DNA from: Chryseobacterium limigenitum
GTDB lineage: Bacteria > Bacteroidota > Bacteroidia > Flavobacteriales > Weeksellaceae
Assembly: GCF_900114875.1 (NCBI RefSeq)
Contig: NZ_FPKW01000002.1
Coordinates: 248,001-312,000 of the forward strand
Reading direction: 5' to 3'
DNA length: 64,000 bases
Part shown: positions 56,070 through 64,000 of the stretch, one piece after another
How the letters are laid out: each line of letters starts with the position of its first letter
Numbering within the stretch: position 1 is the stretch's first letter
Program-made: the position numbers and the translations under genes
The notes under the pieces: generated by a model
The model's database searches: none
What the model saw: only the letters and a program-made list of their open reading frames with translations
Told to the model about the DNA's origin: nothing

Positions 56070-57743
56070 TTATTTTTTAATGATCTTGGTACTTTTTAGA
56101 GTGCCGTCTTTCATTGTTAACGTCAAAATATAAACTCCTGTTTTCAGACTTTCCAAATGTAATCCTGAAGATGGATTATCAAAAGTTGTTACTGTAATTC
56201 CTGAAAGATCCGTTACCACGGCACGTTTTACGTTGTCTGATTTTTCAATATTTAAAACATTTGTGAAAGGATTAGGATAAACACTTAATTGCTTTTCAGC
56301 TTTCACTTCATTTGTTGCTAAAACCAATGGCTCTAACGTTACATTTACTTTCCATGTGTTATTATCAACCTGGTTATAATCTGCGTTACAGCCAGATCCT
56401 CCATATGTTCTCCATGCTCTCAGTTCGAAATTCACATTTCCTGTAAGGTTATTGGCTAAAGTTAAACCAGATCTTTCATATAAAAAAGTTCCAGGACTTC
56501 CACCTGAGCCCGTTGTTACAGATGGCTCTGAAGTATTGTTGGTAGTGCAGACCAGCAAACTGTTTTGTTCTTCCATCCATCCGTCTGCCTGAGTGGTCAT
56601 GGCATAAGACACGCTGGTAGATTTTATTTTGTAACCTGCCGGAATGGCAACTGTAAGTAAGCCGGGACAGCTTGTTGTCGCTGTTAGGCTTGGCGTACCA
56701 CTGCTGTACATTGTGTTAATATCTCCTGAGGTGTATGTTGTGGATACCTGCCCGGTTGCGAATTCTTTCATTTTCCAGAAACCTTGTGATGAACCACAGT
56801 TTGATCTTACCCAGAAATAATAAGTTTGCCCTGTTATTAGGCTGTTTAAGGTTACAGAAGTTATTCCTGCTGCTACACTTCCTGTTGGTGTCGTTGTTGC
56901 TGTTGGTGCAGTAGGAGAGGTGCTTACATAATATTGATACCCTGATGAAGGGGCGCTGGCAGAAGGTGTCCAGCTTACAGTGGCGTTCGTCATTGTAGAA
57001 GTGTAAGTAATATTTGAAGGAGACGAACATGCAGAATAAAGATCCGCTGAAAAAGCAAAAATATTAGGAATCCCGCCTGATGCTTTGGTTACCGTAATAC
57101 TTTGTACATTTTTAGATTGATTCCCCGGGTTTATGGCTAAAGGGATTTGATATAATCTGGGATCTGTTCCGCTGCCGGATTCTAAATTGTCATTATTTAT
57201 ATTAATTCTTCCAATCCCCTGAATGGCAAAATTTAAACCGTAATACCAGTCCGAGATAGCAATTCCGCTGAAAGTTTGAGTGGTAGCATCTGAAAAATTA
57301 ACGGTAACATTAACGGTACAATCTCCACTTCCGCCAGTTGCGAGCATATACAGGCTTAGAACCGGTGTAGGTGTTGAAAGAGTTAACGTGCCGGAATCAT
57401 TTACGTTTTCTAGTCTTAAAGAATTGTTGGAGCTGTAGGGCGCCAGCTGATAGCTCAATCCTGAAGTAGAACCTACCGCTGAATTGATAATCCTGTTGAC
57501 TGGCAGTCCATAAGTAAGCGGTGTGCTTGAAGAAGTCAGTTGAAAATCTTTTGATACAAAGGCATAGCTTACTCCGTCTACATCATTGTTGATGGATGAA
57601 GCAGAAGGACCAACGCCGTTAGCGATAACATCGGCATTGAATCCGCTCTGAATAGAGATCGGCTGATATTCCTGTGCTTTGGTTTGATTAATGAACATTA
57701 TTGACAACAGCAAGCCTGTAATCTTTAGTAGTTTTGTTTTCAT
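56070..57743 (-). CDS. Secreted protein with FN3-like domain and T9SS type A sorting domain
   Basis: A 557-residue secreted protein: signal peptide (about 1-23, ending NQTKAQ), a beta-sandwich region, a fibronectin-type III-like module (about 240-335) and a C-terminal type IX secretion sorting domain (about 485-557, with YPNPFTNVLNIEK and GVYILTLTMKDG). It is likely exported across the outer membrane and attached to the cell surface or released. Its ligand is unknown. Confidence 0.88.
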   Translation of the reverse strand: MKTKLLKITGLLLSIMFINQTKAQEYQPISIQSGFNADVIANGVGPSASSINNDVDGVSYAFVSKDFQLTSSSTPLTYGLPVNRIINSAVGSTSGLSYQLAPYSSNNSLRLENVNDSGTLTLSTPTPVLSLYMLATGGSGDCTVNVTVNFSDATTQTFSGIAISDWYYGLNFAIQGIGRININNDNLESGSGTDPRLYQIPLAINPGNQSKNVQSITVTKASGGIPNIFAFSADLYSACSSPSNITYTSTMTNATVSWTPSASAPSSGYQYYVSTSPTAPTATTTPTGSVAAGITSVTLNSLITGQTYYFWVRSNCGSSQGFWKMKEFATGQVSTTYTSGDINTMYSSGTPSLTATTSCPGLLTVAIPAGYKIKSTSVSYAMTTQADGWMEEQNSLLVCTTNNTSEPSVTTGSGGSPGTFLYERSGLTLANNLTGNVNFELRAWRTYGGSGCNADYNQVDNNTWKVNVTLEPLVLATNEVKAEKQLSVYPNPFTNVLNIEKSDNVKRAVVTDLSGITVTTFDNPSSGLHLESLKTGVYILTLTMKDGTLKSTKIIKK

Positions 57744-57941
57744 AAAAGCTGTATTTTTTGTATCGCTAATATATGCAATATGTTGCGAATAATTTAATAT
57801 AATTTAAATTTAAGTATTGAATTTTAATTAAAAACAGGTTTTAATGTATTTTATTCTAATTATTTCTGATAGGATGGTAAATAATTATAAAAAAATACCC
57901 TTCCATTGAATGAAAGGGTAAAATATTGAAAAACGATTTCT
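57744..57941. terminator. Spacer with minus-strand terminator
   Basis: On the minus strand AAGGGTA-type arms (57914-57920 and 57896-57902) pair and are followed by a T run, ending the DUF6261-like gene. The rest of the gap is AT-rich with no gene seen. Confidence 0.6.
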
Positions 57942-58697
57942 TTATTTTTTGATATTATTCTCAGTTTTCGGAGGACTGGGCTTTCCGCTTCTTCTTGCCA
58001 GCACATCTGAGAAATACTTTCTTCCGTTATTAATAACCGCTAATGCATCTTTATAAAAAGCATCCGTTTTCACGTTGGCTAAAGTAGCTGTGTAATTCGC
58101 CATTTGCCTGTAATCATTGGTAAGGGTTTTTCTTAGAACCTTTACATCATAGGTTTGCTTTTGGGAAGTCTGATAAGAGCGATGGGCAAATAGATCATTA
58201 AATGCAGTATTAGAATCTGACAAATGATTAACGAACTTCACAATCCCCAACGTTGCCACTTGGGAACTATACTCGGGAGATTGAAGTTTTGTAATTAAAG
58301 TGTTCAGTTTATTGGTTTCTTCTTCATAGGATGCATCTTCTACGCCTTTATACTGATCCAGCAATATTTTAATAGAAGTATAGGCATCTTTCTCAGTTTG
58401 GGCTTTTGCATTTCTATAAGGTTTTATAGAATCCTTTAAAGCCTGAACATCCGTATCTCTCACCTTGTCTGCATTTGCAATCTTTTCAGATTCTTCACTG
58501 GCGCGTATCTGGTCTAGTGCGCTGTTATAGTTTGGAATTTGATTTTGCAGAGCATCAAACATTCTTTTGAAGTCCGCATCCGTATTGGCATCTAAAGAAG
58601 TTTGAGAAAAATCTTCAAAAAAACGAACGATAAACTGCCCGAATTCTGCGTGATGTAAACTAATGAGATGAAGGGAAGTCAATTTTTGGTTGTCCAT
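57942..58697 (-). CDS. DUF6261-like helical protein
   Basis: A 251-residue, almost entirely helical soluble protein. The N-terminal LTSLHLISLHHAEFGQFIVR resembles the DUF6261 family of Bacteroidota, and the C-terminus has the Pro/Lys-rich RRSGKPSPPKTENNIKK tail. It has no signal peptide. Function is unknown. A REP-like hairpin and other repeats lie upstream. Confidence 0.65.
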   Translation of the reverse strand: MDNQKLTSLHLISLHHAEFGQFIVRFFEDFSQTSLDANTDADFKRMFDALQNQIPNYNSALDQIRASEESEKIANADKVRDTDVQALKDSIKPYRNAKAQTEKDAYTSIKILLDQYKGVEDASYEEETNKLNTLITKLQSPEYSSQVATLGIVKFVNHLSDSNTAFNDLFAHRSYQTSQKQTYDVKVLRKTLTNDYRQMANYTATLANVKTDAFYKDALAVINNGRKYFSDVLARRSGKPSPPKTENNIKK

Positions 58698-59052
58698 AAT
58701 AATTTTTTTTATTGATTTGTATTGATATTTGTGTTACTCTTGCGTACTTCAATCTACAGTAAATCCCTAAAATCTAGCCTAAAGTTTGTGATTCCCGTAG
58801 GGAATCTAAACCCACTTTGTAGAGATGCTTCCAGCATGACAAAGTAACTGTTGTAAGTGGTCTGCTATATAGTATTTTGATTTCTCCTGTTGAGACGGAC
58901 GGAACTTATATTGGTTAAAAGAGTCTCAATTTATGACAAAGCCAACTCTTTTAGGTTAAGGCTTTCTCAACCTGAGACAGCTAGAACTTATTTGGGATTG
59001 TACGATCTCAGCTTGAGACGATGTAAACCCAAATAGTTTCTTTACTTCTTCA
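58698..59052. repeat. Repeat-rich intergenic region
   Basis: A 355-bp gap without a gene. It holds a CCTAAA-type stretch (58761-58783), the GTA-loop hairpin GATTCCC-GTA-GGGAATC (58790-58806), and a further set of TGAGAC-containing direct repeats (about 58891, 58973, 59015), of which two share TGAGACnnnnnnGAACTTAT. Confidence 0.6.
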
Positions 59053-59418
59053 CTATTTTTTCAATAAACTCTCTATGAGTTTATTTTGAGATTCTATAAG
59101 TCTGGTGATCTGATCTTGGTTTTTTAATATGCTTTCTATCAATTCTGGTGATTGCATATTTATAGTACCATTTCCTAAATTAACAGCTCCTTCAATCTTT
59201 TCTATTTGATTGATATTTGTAATTTTATCTTCAAATAACTGATTCATATCTATTTCAAATTCTTTTGCAATTCTGCTGAGTAACATAGAATTGGGAATAC
59301 TTTTATCAGATTCTATATTAGATATAGTGCTTTGCGTAACATCTAATTTAAAAGCCAAATCATCCTGAGACCAGTTTTTTGCTTCACGGTATTGCCTTAC
59401 TTTAGTACCTAAACTCAT
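59053..59418 (-). CDS. XRE-family HTH regulator
   Basis: A 121-residue protein with a Cro/C1-type helix-turn-helix at about residues 6-60 (WSQDDLAFKLDVTQSTISNIESDK) and a C-terminal helical coil (ESILKNQDQITRLIESQNKLIESLLKK, split here into its halves). Its ATG (59416-59418) lies 4 bp from a perfect inverted repeat, so autoregulation is likely. Its targets are unknown. Confidence 0.88.
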   Translation of the reverse strand: MSLGTKVRQYREAKNWSQDDLAFKLDVTQSTISNIESDKSIPNSMLLSRIAKEFEIDMNQLFEDKITNINQIEKIEGAVNLGNGTINMQSPELIESILKNQDQITRLIESQNKLIESLLKK

Positions 59419-59421
59419 TTT

Positions 59422-59456
59422 ATTAATATTTTAATCAAAAATATTAAAATATTAAT
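59422..59456. promoter_or_regulatory. Perfect 14-bp inverted repeat, putative XRE operator
   Basis: ATTAATATTTTAAT (59422-59435) and ATTAAAATATTAAT (59443-59456) are exact inverted copies with a 7-nt spacer, 4 bp upstream of the regulator start codon. It fits a dimer-binding operator. Confidence 0.6.
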
Positions 59457-59544
59457 GATATAGGAAATAAATTTATTTTAGTTTTGTCACAGGTCACTTT
59501 GGTGTGATAAAAATAATTATATTTAACAATTAAAACTCAACTGA

Positions 59545-60930
59545 ATGAAAAACAAATCTATTATCAGGCTGCTCCTGTTAGCTGTCTTCAGTATTTTTCT
59601 GTATTCCTGTATGAATGAAGACCTCTATTCTTCTTCTGAAAAGGAAAAGCAGGAAATCCAATCCAAATCTCTCTGGAAAGAAGATATGGTCTTTATAAAC
59701 AATGTAAAGGAAATATTTCTGAAAAATGCAAGCCTTGAAAGCTTCAAAAACAATCACGGAGGTTTACCCCAATGGGAATATGCCATGACTTTCGGAAACT
59801 TTGATGAAAGCTATCTTATGGTTCCTGTTTTCGGAGAAGATAAGGTAACAGGAGTAGTTACGGTAAAAAGGATAGAAGATAGGGTCTACTTCAAATTTTC
59901 TAAAGATGAAAAGGCAAAGTCTTTCTTCACTCATCTTATTTCTTCGGAAAACAAAAAACTGACCCCTGTAAAAGAAATCGCAGAGAATGCCAAGATCGTC
60001 TGCACCTCAAGAACCTACCTGTTTTGCTTTCCGAATAATGACGGCACACAGGACTGTTATCCTCAAGTGGTAGTAAAATGTATCAGTGAAGACAGTTTTG
60101 AAGATAATGATATGGGAGGAGACAATAGTGGAGACGACGGGCTTCCTTATGGTGGCGGCTCCGGTGGCAATACCAATCCCCAGCAAAATCAAAATCCTTG
60201 TACGAAAGCCTTAGCATCCATAACAGGCGCTAATACTATCTATAAAAATACAAATGTAAAACAAAAAATGGATGCCATTTTAAAAGGGAAAATAGAAGCC
60301 CAGAATGAATGGTCAGTTGCATTAGGAAAAACAGCTAGTGGTATTGAGGTTACAAATGCAGTTGAAGGAATTCCGGGACAAAATAGTGTAGGCATTCCTG
60401 TCTCTCAGCTCCAGAATCCATTTATCGGCGACGGACATTCTCACAAGGGAGCTCGTGGAAATCCTTCGGGTGGAGACCTATATGAAATGATAAAAGGGTT
60501 GCTTACTCAGCCGGATTTCAAATATCGTTTTGTATATGGTAACAATAATGGTACACCAGAAGTGTATGCATTAATAATAAATAATCCGAGCTTAGCTTTA
60601 GCTTTTCTCAGCCAATATCCTGAAAGTGAAAACTGTAATAATACCAATGAAGATCATACTATTAAGAGAGATAGTCCAATAGGCTTAGAATTTTATAAAG
60701 CATTTTATCATTATTCTGAGGGTAGATCTGATGATACTTCAGGTGAAAATTATGAACCCCGAGCAGTGGCAATGGCGCATATTTTGGAGAAGTTTAATAT
60801 AGGTATGAGTATTGCAAACGTAGATGCAAACGGAAACCTAAAAAAAATAAATACTAAGGTTGAACAAATAACAGTTCCTGGAAGTGGTGGTGCTGTAAAA
60901 GAAGGAGTGACAGTTTCAAAATGCCCTTAA
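59545..60930 (+). CDS. Lipoprotein with JAMM-type metallopeptidase motif
   Basis: A 461-residue protein. A type II signal peptide ends at LYSC (C22). An N-terminal domain (about 40-180) is followed by a Gly/Asn/Pro-rich linker (185-215) and a C-terminal domain. There, E255 in EWSVALG, H298-x-H300 (GDGHSHKG), S308 and D311 fit the JAMM pattern E...HxH-x7-SxxD exactly. JAMM domains remove ubiquitin-like or other tags, or act in toxin-type modules. Residue positions are counted from the ORF start. It may start a three-gene unit with two secreted proteins. Confidence 0.7.
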   Translation: MKNKSIIRLLLLAVFSIFLYSCMNEDLYSSSEKEKQEIQSKSLWKEDMVFINNVKEIFLKNASLESFKNNHGGLPQWEYAMTFGNFDESYLMVPVFGEDKVTGVVTVKRIEDRVYFKFSKDEKAKSFFTHLISSENKKLTPVKEIAENAKIVCTSRTYLFCFPNNDGTQDCYPQVVVKCISEDSFEDNDMGGDNSGDDGLPYGGGSGGNTNPQQNQNPCTKALASITGANTIYKNTNVKQKMDAILKGKIEAQNEWSVALGKTASGIEVTNAVEGIPGQNSVGIPVSQLQNPFIGDGHSHKGARGNPSGGDLYEMIKGLLTQPDFKYRFVYGNNNGTPEVYALIINNPSLALAFLSQYPESENCNNTNEDHTIKRDSPIGLEFYKAFYHYSEGRSDDTSGENYEPRAVAMAHILEKFNIGMSIANVDANGNLKKINTKVEQITVPGSGGAVKEGVTVSKCP

Positions 60931-60950
60931 TTAAATTAATATATTATACA

Positions 60951-61445
60951 ATGAAAACCATATTTTTTAAAACCATATTTATCCTAAGTATATTTTTTAT
61001 ACATAATTGTAAAGCGCAGACAACAAATGATTATATCACTTTTTATAATGGAGTAGTTCCAAAACTTAATATCATAGTTCCATATAAAACACAATTTTAC
61101 GGACAAAACTTTTCAACCTTTTATACCGAGCTATTAAGCAAACAAATAAGTGTTGCAAAATTTGGTTGCGATTATAAAACAGATCCCGGGTCAAAATATT
61201 ATGTTTTAGATTTATTTTTCGAGGATTCTGAAATGTGGCCTGTCGCAACAAATAATTCTTTTCAGTACCCTTGGGTATCTATTACTTTTCAGGATGAAAT
61301 ACCTGCTCAAATAAAAACCATGATATTACAAAATCATGGCGAATGGAATAGTACTTTTGCTCAGTTTTTTGCTAATATGAAAATAGAGAAAATATTATTT
61401 GTAGGTGTAAATGGGTATAATAGTACTGACTGGAAAGGTAAATAA
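60951..61445 (+). CDS. Secreted protein of unknown function
   Basis: A 164-residue protein read from the ATG at 60951; the longer reading overlaps the upstream stop and begins with an odd MPLIKLIYY. A signal peptide ends at about HNCKAQ. The mature part is beta-rich (NFSTFYTELLSKQISVAKF). I recognise no family. It lies 20 bp after the JAMM lipoprotein gene and 2 bp before the next. Confidence 0.68.
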   Translation: MKTIFFKTIFILSIFFIHNCKAQTTNDYITFYNGVVPKLNIIVPYKTQFYGQNFSTFYTELLSKQISVAKFGCDYKTDPGSKYYVLDLFFEDSEMWPVATNNSFQYPWVSITFQDEIPAQIKTMILQNHGEWNSTFAQFFANMKIEKILFVGVNGYNSTDWKGK

Positions 61446-61447
61446 AT

Positions 61448-61978
61448 ATGAAAAAATGGGTTTTCTTTATTTTGATGCTGAGTTTCTTGATTAGCTGTAG
61501 TATAAGAAAGAACCAGCTAGAACATTATCTATCAACTTTGGAGAACTTACGAACAGTTATTTCAAAAGAAGATTCTTTGAAGATTGATAGCGTAAAGCAA
61601 GTGATTAATAAACAGGTGGAAAAAGATAAGGAGCGAATAGAAAAGCTTGAAAAAGAAGGTTATATTTCTTTTTGCTGTGCTGAAACTTATCAAGATGCAT
61701 ATTTTAAAACAGGTGCAACTGGGTTTAGGATGATAATATTCAAACAATTTAAAACAAATTCAAGATCAAAAGAAGGTGAAAATAAACTGCTTGTAACAAT
61801 CGGTAAAAAAAACAATATCGAAAAGGTGAAATTTTTAAAAACTACAGATGAAGATAGTAAGAAGCAGATTGAAAACATCTTCAAATCTAAAGAATTAAAC
61901 CAGTGGGTTTCTGCAAAAAAATATATTTTCCGTTTAGAAACTCAGTTTGAAATTAGTATTTTCATAAAGAAAAAATAA
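61448..61978 (+). CDS. Coiled-coil lipoprotein of unknown function
   Basis: A 176-residue protein with a type II signal peptide (lipobox LISC, Cys17). A charged helix (about 20-72, DSVKQVINKQVEKDKERIEK) is followed by a beta-rich C-terminal part. No family is recognised. It closes the three-gene unit and is followed by a terminator. Confidence 0.7.
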   Translation: MKKWVFFILMLSFLISCSIRKNQLEHYLSTLENLRTVISKEDSLKIDSVKQVINKQVEKDKERIEKLEKEGYISFCCAETYQDAYFKTGATGFRMIIFKQFKTNSRSKEGENKLLVTIGKKNNIEKVKFLKTTDEDSKKQIENIFKSKELNQWVSAKKYIFRLETQFEISIFIKKK

Positions 61979-61984
61979 ACAAAG

Positions 61985-62011
61985 GACACCTCCAAAATTT
62001 TCAGAGGTGTC
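61985..62011. terminator. Terminator after the lipoprotein genes
   Basis: GACACCTC (61985-61992) and GAGGTGTC (62004-62011) pair over an 11-nt loop and are followed by TTATTTT; the convergent glycosidase gene ends just beyond. Confidence 0.7.
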
Positions 62012-62020
62012 TTATTTTAG

Positions 62021-64000
62021 TTATAATGTCATTCTAGGTTTCATCAATTTTGCGACGGTGGCCGTCCATCCTGTTTGGTGTGAAGCGCCAACTCCGCGAC
62101 CGTTATCTCCATGGAAATATTCAAAGAAAGTAATGTAATCTTTAAAGTTGACGTCGTAATTAAACTTAGCGTTTCCGCCGTTAAAAGCTCGTTCTCCGTT
62201 CTCATCTTTTAAGAAAATAGAACACAATCTTCCGCTGATATCTTGGGCAACTTCGTCAAGATTTCTTTTGTCTCCGCTTCCGGTTGGTAATTCTACTTTA
62301 AGGCTGTTTCCGTAGTAAAAATGAAAACGCTGTAAACTTTCAACAATCAAAAAGTTGATAGGGAACCAAATCGGACCTCTCCAGTTACTGTTTCCTCCAA
62401 ACATCCTGCTGTCGCTTTCCGCAGGAGTATAATACACCATATTTTCTCTTCCATGAACTGAAAATACAAACGGATTTTCTTCATATACTTTAGACATTGC
62501 CCTGATTCCGTAAGAACTTAGAAATTCTTTTTCATCGAGCATTCTGGTCAGTACTTTTGATAATCTGTTTTTACGAAGAATACTCATGAGATGTTTTCTT
62601 CCCTGTCCTTCTTCTTCCCAATGAGATACGAGTTTTGTAAGTTCAGGTTTATTTTTTAAAATCCATTCCATTCTTGTGGTGAAATTGGGCATTTTATCCA
62701 ATAAATGATGGTCAATAACCTCTACTGCAAATAGTGGAATCAAGCCTACAATACTTCTCAAACGTAAAGAAACACTTTCGCCGTTTCCTAATTGTAAAAC
62801 ATCGTAGAAAAATCCGTCTTCTTCATTCCACAAGCCTTCTTTGCCATCTCCCATGTTTTCCATGGCTTCGGCGATGTAAAGATAATGTTCAAAGAATTTG
62901 ATGGCCATATCTTCATAAACCTGATAATATTGAGCGAGTTCCATGGCCATTCTCATCATATTCAGGGCGTACATTGCCATCCAGCTTGTTCCGTCGGCTT
63001 GTTCGAGGTGTTGACCGTCTTTCAGTTCCATATTTCGGTCAAAAGCACCGATGTTATCGAGTCCTAAGAAACCTCCACCGAAAATATTATTCCCGCTTTT
63101 ATCCTTTCTGTTCACCCACCAGGTGAAATTAAGAAGAAGTTTTTGGAAAACTTTTTCTAAAAATAAAAGATCCGGTTTTCCGTTTGTTTTTTCATCAATT
63201 TTAAAAACCCGGAAGCATGACCATGCATGAACAGGCGGATTTACATCACTCAAATTCCATTCATAGGCCGGAAGTTGTCCGTTTGGATGCATATACCATT
63301 CTTTAGTTAATAAAAGAAGCTGGTTTTTGGCAAATTCAGCATCAATTATAGCAAAAGGAACACAATGGAAAGCAAGATCCCAAGTTGCATACCAGGGATA
63401 TTCCCACTTATCAGGCATGGAAATAATATCTTTGTTGTGCATGTGATTCCACTCCGTATTTCTTACATAATTGTTGAAATTTCTCGGAGCTTCGAAATTG
63501 GGATCACCTTTTAGCCATTTTCCGACATTGTAATGATAAAACTGTTTGTTCCAAAGTAATCCTGCGAAGGCTTGTCTTTGAACATTTTTTTCATCCTCGC
63601 TGTTTACATCGTGCTGAATGTCATTATAATATTCATCCGCTTCGGAAATTCTAGCCTTAAAAATTTCATCAAAATGATTAAATGGCTCATCTGTTTCATT
63701 CGGAGAAAGTCTGAAATCAAAAGTTTTTGATTCTCCAGCTTCAATCATTTCATCAATTAAAAAAGAAGCTTTTGTTCCTTGTTTTTCAGGATTTACAGTG
63801 TTGCTTCCATAGATAATGTGATCATTAATACCATCTTTAAAATAGGTGTTTCCTGAATAAAGTGTTCCGTATAATTTAGGAGCATTGGTCTCGTTTTCAC
63901 AAAAAACACTGTTTGAATTACTCTTTCTCGAATAGAATTTTTTAATAGAAATACTGTCATGATTAATATCAATACAACTTTCTGAAGAGGCATTCATGAG
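62021..64000 (-). CDS. GH63/MGH1-like glycosidase, C-terminal part
   Basis: The last 659 codons of a large alpha-glucosidase-like protein of the GH63/MGH1-like superfamily. The (alpha/alpha)6-barrel signatures are seen: EYPWYATWDLAFH, GGGFLGLDNIGAFDRN, EQADGTSWMAMYALNMMRMA, GNSNWRGPIWFPINFL and HGDNGRGVGASHQTGWTATVA. It hydrolyses alpha-glycosidic bonds in related proteins; substrate unknown. The reading frame stays open to the right edge, so the N-terminus lies outside the window. Confidence 0.85.
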   Translation of the reverse strand, partial: LMNASSESCIDINHDSISIKKFYSRKSNSNSVFCENETNAPKLYGTLYSGNTYFKDGINDHIIYGSNTVNPEKQGTKASFLIDEMIEAGESKTFDFRLSPNETDEPFNHFDEIFKARISEADEYYNDIQHDVNSEDEKNVQRQAFAGLLWNKQFYHYNVGKWLKGDPNFEAPRNFNNYVRNTEWNHMHNKDIISMPDKWEYPWYATWDLAFHCVPFAIIDAEFAKNQLLLLTKEWYMHPNGQLPAYEWNLSDVNPPVHAWSCFRVFKIDEKTNGKPDLLFLEKVFQKLLLNFTWWVNRKDKSGNNIFGGGFLGLDNIGAFDRNMELKDGQHLEQADGTSWMAMYALNMMRMAMELAQYYQVYEDMAIKFFEHYLYIAEAMENMGDGKEGLWNEEDGFFYDVLQLGNGESVSLRLRSIVGLIPLFAVEVIDHHLLDKMPNFTTRMEWILKNKPELTKLVSHWEEEGQGRKHLMSILRKNRLSKVLTRMLDEKEFLSSYGIRAMSKVYEENPFVFSVHGRENMVYYTPAESDSRMFGGNSNWRGPIWFPINFLIVESLQRFHFYYGNSLKVELPTGSGDKRNLDEVAQDISGRLCSIFLKDENGERAFNGGNAKFNYDVNFKDYITFFEYFHGDNGRGVGASHQTGWTATVAKLMKPRMTL

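Overview
The window is a piece of an AT-rich chromosome from the phylum Bacteroidota, most likely family Weeksellaceae (Chryseobacterium or a close relative). The evidence is the layout of the ribosomal operon, the promoters (TAnnTTTG at -7, TTTG or TTG at -33), the near absence of Shine-Dalgarno sequences, a type IX secretion sorting domain, outer-membrane barrels with TonB-receptor-like plugs, and a double-glycine leader peptide. The genus is inferred from gene content and style, not from a search.

Layout. 1-1236: the start of glpD, divergent from a GlpR-type repressor. 1329-15301: the S10/spc/alpha ribosomal superoperon from rplC to rplQ, with secY, infA, rpmJ and rpoA, ended by a strong terminator; rpsJ is not at its head. 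The short genes rpmD (9841-10017) and rpmJ (12157-12273) are annotated. 15307-18824: a small lipoprotein, eno and gltA. 18858-20918: an unknown protein, a divergent SDR oxidoreductase/HxlR regulator pair with a palindrome between them, and a 54-residue double-glycine, cysteine-rich peptide.

21226-29492 is the most interesting block. Two guanidino-modifying hydrolases (one CtlX-like) lead into a tight run: S-adenosylmethionine decarboxylase, a zinc-ribbon DUF4178 membrane protein, a 64-residue membrane protein, a DUF350 protein, a spermidine-synthase domain fused to a multi-span membrane domain, a membrane-anchored FAD amine-oxidase-like protein, and a polytopic protein with four intramembrane histidines. 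It looks like a membrane-located aminopropyl-transfer and oxidation pathway of unknown product.

29552-37990: a secreted GH43-like protein, an esterase lipoprotein, an outer-membrane beta-barrel, a DUF3817 protein, nadD, a four-helix-bundle (IVP-like) gene bracketed by inverted TTAGGG-like repeats, and recJ. 38198-47592: two exported ferritin-like proteins, an M48 peptidase, an ABC-F ATPase, smpB, an OmpA-family protein with a lysine/alanine tail, a YebC-family regulator, an LpxH-like phosphoesterase with a glycosyltransferase, and a GNAT protein. 47740-55434: an RDD / SpoIIM-like / DUF4129 / DUF4350 / MoxR / DUF58 membrane cluster, interrupted by an IS200-like (RAYT-type) transposase flanked by REP-like hairpins. 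55571-64000: OsmC, a T9SS-secreted protein, a DUF6261-like protein, an XRE regulator next to a perfect inverted repeat, a lipoprotein with a complete JAMM metallopeptidase motif followed by two secreted proteins, and a partial GH63/MGH1-like glycosidase. No rRNA, tRNA or CRISPR array was recognised.
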